A DNA stretch of 64,000 bases, taken from NCBI GenBank assembly GCA_934526185.1, contig CAKTAA010000001.1:90918-154917 (forward strand), read 5' to 3'. Numbering within the stretch: the stretch's first letter is position 1; every line of letters begins with the position of its first letter. A program made the position numbers and the translations under genes. Positions 34,085 through 42,243 of the stretch are shown here, piece by piece. The notes under the pieces were generated by a model, which worked only from the letters and a program-made list of their open reading frames with translations, ran no database searches and was not told the DNA's origin. Source of the DNA: an uncultured Eubacteriales bacterium. GTDB taxonomy: Bacteria; Bacillota; Clostridia; Oscillospirales; CAG-272.

Positions 34085-36022
34085 ATGTTTAAAATTTCAT
34101 TTCAGGGAGCGGAACCGCTCGTGTGCGAGGCGCCGCTGACCATTTATGACGCCGCGCGGACGGCAGGTTTGATGACACGTGACATTATCTGTGCGGAATG
34201 CGGCGGCGCGGTGGCTGAGCTGACGCAGGTGATAGACTGCGATTCGGAGATCCGTCTGCTAACATTCGAGGATGAGGCAGGAAAAAAGGTTTTCCGTCAT
34301 ACCGCCTCTCATATTCTTGCACAGGCTGTAAAACGTCTGTTTCCGAAGGCAAGGCTTGGCATCGGTCCGGCTATTGACAACGGCTTTTATTACGATTTTG
34401 ACTGTGAAACGCCGTTTACACCTGAAACACTGCTGAAGCTGGAAGCAGAAATGAAAAAAATTGTCAAAGAAAATCTCAGGCTGGAGCGATTTGAGCTGCC
34501 GCGCAGCGAAGCGATAGCGCTGATGAGTGAGCGGGAAGAGCCGTACAAGGTGCAATTGATCGAAGAGTTGCCGGAGAGCGAGACGATCTCCTTTTACCGT
34601 CAGGGTGAATATACGGATTTGTGCGCCGGCCCGCATCTGTTCTCCACGGGAGCGGTAAAAGCCTTTAAGCTGACGGCATGTACGGGCGCATACTGGAAGG
34701 GCGATCAGAAAAACAAAATGCTGCAGCGGATATACGGCGCCGCCTACCCGCAGAAGGAGCAGCTGGAGGCTTATCTGACAGCCGTTGAAGAGGCGAAAAA
34801 GCGCGATCACAACAAGATCGGCCGTGAGCTTGAGTATTTCACCACGGTCGACGTTATCGGGCAGGGGCTCCCCATTCTTCTGCCTAAAGGCGCGCGCGTA
34901 GTTCAGCTTCTGCAGCGGTTTGTGGAGGACGAAGAACAGCGCAGGGGCTATCTGCTGACAAAAACTCCGTTTATGGCTAAGAGGGAACTGTACAAAATTT
35001 CCGGTCACTGGGATCATTATCGGGACGGTATGTTTATTCTGGGAGATCCAGATGATGAAAACGCCGAGGTATTTGCGCTGCGGCCGATGACCTGCCCGTT
35101 TCAATATCAGGTGTTCCTGAATAAGAAGCGTTCCTACCGCGAGCTGCCTATGCGCCTCGGCGAGACATCCACCCTGTTCCGCAACGAGGATTCAGGTGAA
35201 ATGCACGGCCTGATCCGCGTCAGACAATTCACGCTTGCGGAGGGACATCTGATTATCCGCCCGGATCAGCTTGAGGAAGAATTTAAAGGCTGTCTGGAGC
35301 TGGCAAAATATATGCTGGAAACGCTCGGACTGGAGGAGGACTGCTCCTACCGCTTCTCACAGTGGGATCCCGCACGGACAGATAAATACGAGGGAACGCC
35401 GGAGCAGTGGAACGAGGCGCAGACCATTATGGGCAATCTGCTGGACAAACTCGGTATTTCCTATAAAATCGGTATTGACGAGGCCGCATTCTACGGCCCC
35501 AAGCTTGATATTCAGATAAAAAACGTCCACGGCAAAGAGGATACGCTCATCACCATACAGATCGACATGCTGCTGGCGAAAAAATTCGGTATGGAATATA
35601 CGGATCGCGACGGTACGTCCGCGACGCCGTATATCATTCACAGATCGTCGCTCGGCTGCTATGAGCGAACGCTCGCGCTCCTGCTTGAAAAATATGCAGG
35701 CGCACTCCCGTTGTGGATGGCGCCGACGCAGATCCGGATTCTGCCGATTGGAGACGGACAGCTTGACGCTGCACAAACGCTCTCCGATCGCTGCAACGCT
35801 CTCGGCATCCGCGTTGAGGTAGACAGCCGCAACGAAAAAATCGGGTATAAAATACGCGAAGCGCAGCTCCAGAAAATTCCGTATATGCTCGTCATAGGGG
35901 AGAAGGAGGCTGCAGCCGGAACGGTTTCCGTGCGTTCGCGTAAAAACGGAGACGAGGGCGTGATGGAGCCGGAAGCCTTCCTCAGGCGCGTAACAGAGGA
36001 GATCGAAACCAAGGCAAAATAA
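34085..36022 (+). CDS. thrS: Threonyl-tRNA synthetase
   Basis: 645 residues, full length: TGS domain (1-60), editing domain with HTASH (72-76) and YTDLCAGPH, class II catalytic core (about 250-535: motif 2 FRNEDSGEMHGLIRVRQFTLAEGH, motif 3 HRSSLGCYERTLALLLE with the unusual Cys), and anticodon-binding domain. It charges tRNA-Thr. GAGGGAAAGG precedes the ATG. The T-box 570 bases upstream regulates it; the long gap is filled by the GNAT remnant. No operon partner follows. Confidence 0.97.
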   Translation: MFKISFQGAEPLVCEAPLTIYDAARTAGLMTRDIICAECGGAVAELTQVIDCDSEIRLLTFEDEAGKKVFRHTASHILAQAVKRLFPKARLGIGPAIDNGFYYDFDCETPFTPETLLKLEAEMKKIVKENLRLERFELPRSEAIALMSEREEPYKVQLIEELPESETISFYRQGEYTDLCAGPHLFSTGAVKAFKLTACTGAYWKGDQKNKMLQRIYGAAYPQKEQLEAYLTAVEEAKKRDHNKIGRELEYFTTVDVIGQGLPILLPKGARVVQLLQRFVEDEEQRRGYLLTKTPFMAKRELYKISGHWDHYRDGMFILGDPDDENAEVFALRPMTCPFQYQVFLNKKRSYRELPMRLGETSTLFRNEDSGEMHGLIRVRQFTLAEGHLIIRPDQLEEEFKGCLELAKYMLETLGLEEDCSYRFSQWDPARTDKYEGTPEQWNEAQTIMGNLLDKLGISYKIGIDEAAFYGPKLDIQIKNVHGKEDTLITIQIDMLLAKKFGMEYTDRDGTSATPYIIHRSSLGCYERTLALLLEKYAGALPLWMAPTQIRILPIGDGQLDAAQTLSDRCNALGIRVEVDSRNEKIGYKIREAQLQKIPYMLVIGEKEAAAGTVSVRSRKNGDEGVMEPEAFLRRVTEEIETKAK

Positions 36023-36321
36023 GTCCCAGGCTTTCTTGTTCCGCGGTTTGCCGGCGGAAATCAGTGAACGGAAATTTGACTGTAACTTGAGCACATACAC
36101 GCTCCTTCATCTGAACGACAGCAGAAAGGAAGCTTTTATAGAGGATCTGCGGTTTCCTGAAGATGTCGCTCTGTACCGGCATCTTTGGGATAATTAAAAA
36201 TAGATAGCGAAGCAAGGGCAAACATCGCACTGCAAGTTGTATAGAGGCGGGCCCGCGACATCTTCCCGTGCCGGCCGCCTGCGCTGTTTCCGATAAATCT
36301 GCTGCCACATTTGTACTGTGT
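36023..36321. other. Intergenic stretch after thrS
   Basis: An open plus-strand frame without start codon ends at 36197 with a protein-like tail (LHLNDSRKEAFIEDLRFPED, then VALYRHLWDN), perhaps a gene remnant. The motif CGAAGCAAGG lies at 36208-36217. No terminator was identified. Confidence 0.35.
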
Positions 36322-36837
36322 TTATTCGATTCCGCATTTTTTATATAGTTCGGATATACATGCAGACTTATATGATATATATTGCTCCATGTCATCTGGG
36401 AATAATCTTGCGCCTTCTTTTTTAACTTGACTATAAACGGCTATAGCGTCAGGATGATTTCTTAGGTAATCCCGAAATGTAATGTGACGATAGAGCTCTT
36501 TTGAATATGCAGGACATACATATAGATGATGTTTCTGCAAATGATTTTTTTCCTCATATTTGAAAGCATCTCTATCCTGAATCCCCAGATTTCCCTCATG
36601 CATATATCCGATACTGTTCAATCGCTTTATTGACTCATTCAAATCTGATGCTGCAGGTATTACAACATCTATATCAATAATAGGCTTTGCGGCTAATCCA
36701 ACCACTGAAGTACTTCCAACATGTTCAATAGAAAGCGCAGCGTCACCCAGAGCGGCATGCAATTCTTCTTGAATCTTAATGAAATTTTCAGCCCACTTAA
36801 AATCATAATCTACGACAATTATTTGGTCCGTTTTCAT
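36322..36837 (-). CDS. GrpB/UPF0157 family protein (nucleotidyltransferase-like)
   Basis: 171 residues. The family pattern is IEHVGSTSVVGLAAKPIIDIDVVI (nucleotidyltransferase-type GS and DxD), then NHLQKHHLYVCPAYSKELYRHITFRDYLRNHPD. The fold resembles minimal nucleotidyltransferases and some members are linked to coenzyme A synthesis as dephospho-CoA kinase fusions, but the role of stand-alone members is unknown. TGAGGTAG precedes the ATG. Single gene. Confidence 0.88.
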   Translation of the reverse strand: MKTDQIIVVDYDFKWAENFIKIQEELHAALGDAALSIEHVGSTSVVGLAAKPIIDIDVVIPAASDLNESIKRLNSIGYMHEGNLGIQDRDAFKYEEKNHLQKHHLYVCPAYSKELYRHITFRDYLRNHPDAIAVYSQVKKEGARLFPDDMEQYISYKSACISELYKKCGIE

Positions 36838-37142
36838 TTACTACCTCAAAAAATACGTTTTATTACAGCATGAAATTTCGTACAGAGGTTTAGTTGCCGG
36901 AAGGCGCCTAAAGATATTTGCTTCGAGCTTGAATTAGCATTGTTGTACGCGTTTACAGCGCGCCGAGCGGACATTTTGAAAGGCAGCATCCTGTTGAAGG
37001 TTATATGCACTTGTTATAGATACAAAATATAAAATGCGAAAAACAGGAAAAATGTTTTTCGCATTTCTGTTGTCGCTTGCTGTCTCATCACCGAGGCTAT
37101 CAAGCCTAAGGGACAGCAGAACAGGCACTAAAATTCTGAAAA
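36838..37142. other. Intergenic stretch with the rplU operon terminator
   Basis: It holds the hairpin at 37032-37066; otherwise nothing recognisable. Confidence 0.5.
37032..37066 (-). terminator. Terminator of the rplU-prp-rpmA operon
   Basis: AAATGCGAAAAAC pairs with GTTTTTCGCATTT (13 base pairs); the minus-strand continuation is T-rich (TATATTTTG). Confidence 0.75.
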
Positions 37143-37430
37143 TCATTCAGCTTCGGCCGCATAAACGCTGACGCGCTTTCTGTTGCCGGCGATCCGCTCG
37201 AACTTCACGGTGCCGTCAATCAGAGCAAACAGCGTGTCGTCGGAGCCGATTCCGACGTTGTTGCCGGGGCGCACGTTTGTGCCGCGCTGTCTTACGATGA
37301 TGTTGCCGGCTACCACGGCCTGTCCGTCAGATTTTTTGACGCCCAGACGCTGCGCGTTACTGTCACGGCCGTTCTTTGTAGAACCAACACCTTTTTTATG
37401 TGCAAAAAACTGCAGGTTTAATTTCAACAT
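37143..37430 (-). CDS. rpmA: 50S ribosomal protein L27
   Basis: 95 residues. It starts [14 protein letters not shown], the Firmicutes-type extension that must be cut (after FF, residue 9) before L27 joins the ribosome; the protease gene prp is directly upstream. The core has [12 protein letters not shown] and [32 protein letters not shown]. Last gene of the rplU-prp-rpmA operon, 45 bases after prp. Confidence 0.98.
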   Translation of the reverse strand: MLKLNLQFFAHKKGVGSTKNGRDSNAQRLGVKKSDGQAVVAGNIIVRQRGTNVRPGNNVGIGSDDTLFALIDGTVKFERIAGNRKRVSVYAAEAE

Positions 37431-37475
37431 GACTCTCCACCTCCAAATTTCCGTGTATTCACCGTTACGGTACGT

Positions 37476-37832
37476 TCACGGTTCGCGTTCCTCGATATCC
37501 ACATCGAGAAAATCATAATAATCCTCCAGCATGTCGTTGAGCTGAAGATAATAACTGTAAATCAGTCCGGACACGGCATATTGCTTTTTTTCGTCCTTTT
37601 CCTCGGACGGCAGTGCAGATTTTGCCGTAACCTTAATGTCTGTGGTTTTTTCGTCGATCTCATACAGAACCGAACTGGCATATGCCACCTCGATGGTATT
37701 GATCAGCAGCATGGTCATAGCGGACAGTGCCGCGCAGAGAACATCGTTTCCGGCATCTCCATACCCGCTGTGCCCCTGTTCCTCGAAACCGTAAAGTACA
37801 CCTTCGGCTTTAAAGAAAACAATTTTTACCAT
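37476..37832 (-). CDS. prp: Ribosomal-processing cysteine protease Prp
   Basis: 118 residues. Catalytic pair His21 (GHSGYGDAGNDV) and Cys33 (LCAALSA) in the family arrangement. It removes the N-terminal extension of L27. The acidic C-terminus (EDYYDFLDVDIEE) is typical. It is the middle gene between rplU (56 bases) and rpmA (45 bases), the usual order in Firmicutes. Confidence 0.96.
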   Translation of the reverse strand: MVKIVFFKAEGVLYGFEEQGHSGYGDAGNDVLCAALSAMTMLLINTIEVAYASSVLYEIDEKTTDIKVTAKSALPSEEKDEKKQYAVSGLIYSYYLQLNDMLEDYYDFLDVDIEEREP

Positions 37833-37888
37833 TTCAGAACATCCGTCTTTCCGTTCCGGCCCGGTCAGCCGGGAACTTTCACCGTTTT

Positions 37889-38200
37889 TTAGACGCTGAT
37901 TTTTTCGATCTGAACCTTTGTATAGGGCTGACGGTGACCGATTTTTTTCTTTTCATTTTTCTTTGCCTTGTATTTAAGGACGTATATCTTTTTACCTTTG
38001 CCCTGTTTTACAACTGCAGCCGTAACGCTCGCGCCCTCAATAACCGGTTTTCCGACTTTGAAGCCATCGTCTGCAGATACGGCAAAGACGCGGTCAAAAG
38101 TAACCTTTTCTCCGGCTTCCGCCTCAAGCTTTTCCACAAAGAGGACGTCGCCCTCCTGAACCTTGTACTGCTTTCCGCCCGTTTCAATTACAGCAAACAC
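37889..38200 (-). CDS. rplU: 50S ribosomal protein L21
   Basis: 103 residues from the GTG at 38200 ([13 protein letters not shown]), which has GAGG 8 bases upstream; an in-frame GTG at 38209 overlaps the ribosome site. Typical features: [26 protein letters not shown] and [28 protein letters not shown]. First gene of the operon, with a consensus promoter and a structured leader. Confidence 0.97.
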   Translation of the reverse strand: MFAVIETGGKQYKVQEGDVLFVEKLEAEAGEKVTFDRVFAVSADDGFKVGKPVIEGASVTAAVVKQGKGKKIYVLKYKAKKNEKKKIGHRQPYTKVQIEKISV

Positions 38201-38211
38201 GAAAAGCACCT

Positions 38212-38288
38212 CACTTTCATTTATGACTCGCTAACGCAGGCAGCGCCGTCTCCGGACGGAGCGCATTTTAGTGCCTGACTTTAAGCGG
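38212..38288 (-). ncRNA. Candidate L21 leader (autoregulatory hairpin)
   Basis: The transcript before rplU folds into nested stems: CAGGC with GCCTG outside, GCG with CGC, and CCGTC-cgga-GACGG inside. Many Firmicutes rplU operons have an L21-binding leader at this position. The match is by position and shape only. Confidence 0.45.
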
Positions 38289-38294
38289 CAGATT

Positions 38295-38323
38295 ATTATA
38301 CCATGTTTTCTGCCTGCTGTCAA
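38295..38323 (-). promoter_or_regulatory. Promoter of the rplU operon
   Basis: Minus strand TTGACA, 17 bases, TATAAT, full consensus, with TGG directly before the -10. Confidence 0.85.
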
Positions 38324-38400
38324 CCGTTTCATGCCATCCAAAAAGATTTCAGACGCATTTTATATGTGAATTTTATGTTAATTTAAAAATTTTTATTCTC

Positions 38401-39258
38401 TCACTGTTTGGAGGCGTGCCGTTCGGCAGAGGTCAGCGTATTTTTCAACAGCATCGTTATAGTCATCGGGCCTACACCGCCCGGCACCGGCGTAAGCCAG
38501 CCGGCTACAGGCGCAACGGAAGCCGCGTCGACATCGCCGGTCAGCTTGCCGTCCGCTTTTCTGTTCATCCCCACGTCGATGACCGCCGCCCCCGGCTTAA
38601 CCATATCTCCGGTGATAAAATCCGCGCGTCCGACGGCTACAACAAGAATATCCGCCCGGCGGCAGACCTCCTTAAGATTTTCCGTCCGCGAATGACAGAC
38701 GGTGACCGTACCGTTTTGGTGCAGCAGCAGCATGGCCTGCGGCTTGCCGACGATATTACTCCGCCCGACTACTACGCATTCTTTGCCACACACGCTGATT
38801 CCTGATTTTTCAAGCAGCACCATAACGCCGGCCGGCGTACATGGAAGAAAATCATATGTGCCGATCATGATTTTTCCCACATTGACCGGGTGAAACGCGT
38901 CCACATCCTTGTCCGGGCTGATGGTATTTATCACCTCGTCCTCGTTAAGATGGGAGGGCAGGGGAAGCTGAACCAGAATACCGTGTATTTCCGGTCTTTC
39001 ATTCAGCATGCGCACCTGTGCAATAAGCTCCTGCTGAGATGTTGATTCGGGCAATGCGATGACCTCTGAATAAAACCCTGCCTCGGTGCATGCTTTCGCC
39101 TTGTTGCGCACATAAACCTGCGACGCGGGGTTTTCGCCTACTATAATAACAGCAAGTCCCGGGATCACGCCGCACTTTTCCTTCAGGCGGGCTGCCTGAC
39201 CTGCAATTTCTTTTCGCACCTCTGCGGCTATCTTTTTACCGTCTATAATGATGGCCAT
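38401..39258 (-). CDS. folD: Bifunctional methylenetetrahydrofolate dehydrogenase/methenyltetrahydrofolate cyclohydrolase
   Basis: 285 residues. Signatures: [21 protein letters not shown] with the catalytic Lys region, [32 protein letters not shown], and the NADP site [12 protein letters not shown], ending in [12 protein letters not shown]. It supplies one-carbon units. AAAGGAAA precedes the ATG. It follows lgt by 51 bases on the same strand, so the two probably form an operon. Confidence 0.97.
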   Translation of the reverse strand: MAIIIDGKKIAAEVRKEIAGQAARLKEKCGVIPGLAVIIVGENPASQVYVRNKAKACTEAGFYSEVIALPESTSQQELIAQVRMLNERPEIHGILVQLPLPSHLNEDEVINTISPDKDVDAFHPVNVGKIMIGTYDFLPCTPAGVMVLLEKSGISVCGKECVVVGRSNIVGKPQAMLLLHQNGTVTVCHSRTENLKEVCRRADILVVAVGRADFITGDMVKPGAAVIDVGMNRKADGKLTGDVDAASVAPVAGWLTPVPGGVGPMTITMLLKNTLTSAERHASKQ

Positions 39259-39309
39259 AAGTATGATTTCCTTTCTTAGATGATTTCCACTTAAAATACA
39301 AATTGAAAC

Positions 39310-40395
39310 TTAGTTTTCCGGCGTCTCTTTCTCATCATCCTTTTCGCTGATTTCGGTGCTAGCCTCCACTTCCTGCACGCATGCGTCAGCCTGCTCGTCC
39401 GTGGAATTCTCTGCTGGCTTTTCGGATACCTTATCAGCTGAAATCTTTTCAGTGACGCTCTCCTTCTGACAGCAGACTGCGCCGCAGGCTGCTTCTGCAG
39501 CAGGAGATACCTTTCCGTCATTTTTTGCCGTGTCACCTGTCTCTGTCAAGGGATGCTTTTTTGCATGCCGGCGGCCGATAATAAGGAATAGGATACCGAA
39601 CACTACGCAGGCAAGCGCGAGAAGCTGAGAGATGCGGACATTTCCTACATAAAGGCTGTCTGTCCGAAGCCCCTCTATGAACATACGTCCAAAACCATAC
39701 CAAACAGCATACATCAAAACGATTTCGCCGTTGAATTTTTTATGCTTATAATACAGGCTTAGCAGCACAAAGCCGAGCAGAGTCCAAAGAGATTCGTACA
39801 AAAAGGTAGGATGAACATAAAAGGGTTCTGAAACGGCTGTCGACTGAATGCCCATAACCCATGGCAGGTTTGCGGCATTCGGCGTCTTTACAACGTGTCC
39901 CAGAAAATCAAATTCCGCAAGTGTTCCGTAGGCTTCGGCATTGACAAAGTTTCCCCAGCGGCCGATGGCCTGTCCCAGAAGAACGCCCGGCGCTGCCATG
40001 TCTAAAATTTTTCTGCAATCAATTTTCTTGACATACGAGACAATCAGGATGGCTACAATACCGCCTATAAGCCCTCCGTAAATGGCCAGTCCTCCCTCCC
40101 ACACGGCGATGACGTCGTAAAAGGATTTGTAGCTGCCTGTATCAAGCGTTGTCAGTACATAGTAGGCGCGTGCGCCGATGATAGCGCTGAAAATACTGAA
40201 AATGGCATAATCAAGGATATCGTCGGTGGATATGTTTTCCTGTTTTCTTCTGTACAGCACGCACAGAACAGCGAGTATGATTCCCACTGTAATGATGACA
40301 CCGTACCAGGCAATCCGGAAATTTCCGAATTCCAGTGCATTCTTAGTCATGCGAAACGCTTCAATGCCCAGCTTTGGAAAAGAAATGTAATGCAT
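39310..40395 (-). CDS. lgt: Prolipoprotein diacylglyceryl transferase with acidic C-terminal extension
   Basis: 361 residues. The first 280 are a standard Lgt: seven membrane helices, IGARAYYVL, GGLAIYGGLIGG with the catalytic-type HGGL equivalent in YGGL, and the signature GRWGNFVNAEAYG. It transfers diacylglycerol to the lipobox Cys of lipoproteins such as those at 7657 and 45931. The last 80 residues are an acidic, Glu/Ala/Ser-rich tail with a Cys cluster (CGAVCC), unusual for the family. GGAGGAAAG precedes the ATG. Confidence 0.95.
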   Translation of the reverse strand: MHYISFPKLGIEAFRMTKNALEFGNFRIAWYGVIITVGIILAVLCVLYRRKQENISTDDILDYAIFSIFSAIIGARAYYVLTTLDTGSYKSFYDVIAVWEGGLAIYGGLIGGIVAILIVSYVKKIDCRKILDMAAPGVLLGQAIGRWGNFVNAEAYGTLAEFDFLGHVVKTPNAANLPWVMGIQSTAVSEPFYVHPTFLYESLWTLLGFVLLSLYYKHKKFNGEIVLMYAVWYGFGRMFIEGLRTDSLYVGNVRISQLLALACVVFGILFLIIGRRHAKKHPLTETGDTAKNDGKVSPAAEAACGAVCCQKESVTEKISADKVSEKPAENSTDEQADACVQEVEASTEISEKDDEKETPEN

Positions 40396-40525
40396 GCGCT
40401 TTCCTCCCGAATCATATATATTTTTTTCGGCTGCGGCGGAATAATTTTCCGCTGTCAGATCCTTATTTTCCGGCTACGGAATCCTGAAAAATTTATGCAG
40501 ACAATCGGTGAATTTTACAGTTTTA

Positions 40526-40583
40526 TAACGAAAAGCAAGATGTCCTCCGCCGCGTAGGCGGCGGGTTTCGCTCGCTTTTGCCG
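40526..40583 (+). repeat. Dispersed hairpin repeat, copy 1
   Basis: It starts with TAACGAAAAGCAAGATG, identical over 17 bases to 55784-55800, then CCTCC. GAAAAGC pairs with GCTTTTG and CCGCC-gcgta-GGCGG forms the inner stem, so the whole unit is one long hairpin. Confidence 0.6.
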
Positions 40584-40694
40584 TGGCAGTGCAAATTTAC
40601 TGCAGAAACGATGAATGATGAGGTTGCTCTCCATGCCCCCATTGAAGAAATTCAAAAGGTTATAGAGCGGGCATCCCTGCGAATATATGTATCG

Positions 40695-40727
40695 GTGCTG
40701 CCGGAATAAAACCGGCAGCACGTTTTT
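40695..40727 (+). terminator. Plus-strand terminator without an assigned gene
   Basis: GTGCTGCCGG-aataaaa-CCGGCAGCAC, then GTTTTTGT. The T-run is only on the plus strand, although both flanking genes are on the minus strand, which hints at a short plus-strand transcript upstream. Confidence 0.65.
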
Positions 40728-40741
40728 GTATCTGACAATCC

Positions 40742-42067
40742 TTATTTAAGAGGTTCTACGACACTGACGGCAAAGCTTTCAGGTTTGAAAAGCGAACGCA
40801 TGACTTGCTGTGCGTCTGCGGCGGTCAGCGTCGGAACCGTATCTACAGCGTCAAGAAGATCTCCGCCGTCAAATGCGTATTCCATATAGCTGTTTGCAAT
40901 GTCCTCCGTGCTCTCAAACGTCATGACCATGCCTGCGTAAAGCACGCGTTTGCACCGCTCGAAATCTTCCTCGGAAACGGGCCTGACCGCAGCCTCCAGA
41001 GCACAGTCCTTCACGCGTTTGTATACTTCCGTGGGCTGATCGGTTTCGGCCGACAGTGAAAGGAAGGAAAAGCTCTTGTTGTGCGAGAATGAGCCGCCGA
41101 ATTTCCGATTGATCAAACCGCTTTCATAAAGCCGCTCGTACAGAGCGCTTGTCCGGCCGAACAGCATATCGTTGACAATGGATGCCGTAAGCGCTTTTTT
41201 CATGCGCTCGCGCGGGTTGGCGGAGATCTCTGTATCCTTGACGCCGATGCTGACAAGCGGCCGTGCTACCTGAGCAGAAGCTGTCACGAATTCCTCGCTG
41301 ACGGCCGCGGCTTCCGCAGGGTAACCGCGGATAATTTCCAGAGGCACCCCGGCTTGGTCCGGCAGAATGCGGTCTGCCGCTGCTATGACCGTCTCAGGCG
41401 ACACATCGCCGCTGACGAACAGCGCCATGTTCGACAGATGATAGAAGGTGCGGTAGCAGCGGTAAAGAATATCGGCTGTGATTTCCGATATGGATTCGAC
41501 GGTTCCTCCGATGTTGATGCGAACGGGATGTGAAGCGTACATCGCCTTCAGCATGTTATAGAAGACCGTCTGGCTCGGATTGTCCTCATACATGCGCAGC
41601 TCCTGCGCAATGATTCCCTGTTCCTTCTGAACGGTTTCGGGCGTAAAATAGGGATGCGTAACAAAATCCAGCAGAATCTCAAGAGATTCTGAAAAATTCT
41701 CGGTACACGAAAACAGATACGCGGTCAGATCAAAGGAAGTGTACGCGTTGGCGTTGGCGCCCGTTTTTGCAAACCGCGCAAACGTATCCTCTCCGTTTTC
41801 GTTTTCAAACATTTTGTGCTCCAAAAAATGTGCGATGCCGTCGGGGACTTCGGCAAACGTACTCTCTCCGGCCAGCCGGAAGCGGTTGTCAATGGAACCG
41901 TACCGGGTTGCCAGCAGTGCATACGCTGTGGAGAGCTTTTTTGGGATCACATATATCGGAAGTCCGCTTTTATGGCGCGTTGAATAGCAGCGCTCATGAA
42001 TCAGACTGCTTTCTTTCAGAATTATTTGTCCTGTCAGGTCTTTCTGCCGGATGTTTTCCATAAACAT
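40742..42067 (-). CDS. ymfH: M16 peptidase, EF-P 5-aminopentanol modification-associated type (YmfH)
   Basis: 441 residues. The inverted zinc motif HFLEH (in DGIAHFLEHKMFE) and the downstream Glu (IIAQELRMYEDNP) are intact, so this is the catalytic subunit. The partner ymfF lies upstream, 176 bases away. In Bacillus the YmfF/YmfH pair is required for the 5-aminopentanol modification of elongation factor P. The ribosome site is a weak GGAAG. The Met two codons in (42061) is an alternative start. Confidence 0.88.
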   Translation of the reverse strand: MFMENIRQKDLTGQIILKESSLIHERCYSTRHKSGLPIYVIPKKLSTAYALLATRYGSIDNRFRLAGESTFAEVPDGIAHFLEHKMFENENGEDTFARFAKTGANANAYTSFDLTAYLFSCTENFSESLEILLDFVTHPYFTPETVQKEQGIIAQELRMYEDNPSQTVFYNMLKAMYASHPVRINIGGTVESISEITADILYRCYRTFYHLSNMALFVSGDVSPETVIAAADRILPDQAGVPLEIIRGYPAEAAAVSEEFVTASAQVARPLVSIGVKDTEISANPRERMKKALTASIVNDMLFGRTSALYERLYESGLINRKFGGSFSHNKSFSFLSLSAETDQPTEVYKRVKDCALEAAVRPVSEEDFERCKRVLYAGMVMTFESTEDIANSYMEYAFDGGDLLDAVDTVPTLTAADAQQVMRSLFKPESFAVSVVEPLK

Positions 42068-42243
42068 GACCGTAGCTTCCGCAAATCGAAAGCTTCCTTT
42101 CAGCGAAATATAAGTTGTGCGTTGAAATTGTCAGATTATACAAAGGGGGTTATTTGCTTGGTACATTCATTATAATTCAGAACTATCTGCGCTGACACGG
42201 TGATCCGTTCCGTGATGCCGCTTCGGCTGGTCCGTCATCTATC

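Larger units (their letters stand above)
40396..40741. other. Intergenic stretch holding a repeat element and a plus-strand terminator
   Basis: It contains the repeat at 40526-40583 and the hairpin terminator at 40695-40727. Between them a plus-strand frame stays open for about 60 codons (no good start; it includes MNDEVALHAPIEEIQKVIER at 40610) and ends in the terminator loop. Confidence 0.45.

Noticed and set aside
34259..35104. 281-codon minus-strand frame opposite thrS
   Set aside because: Antisense to an unambiguous ThrS; no start signals or similarity.
40526..40583. Hairpin repeat as a CRISPR unit
   Set aside because: Single isolated copies 15 kb apart with no spacer array and no cas gene.
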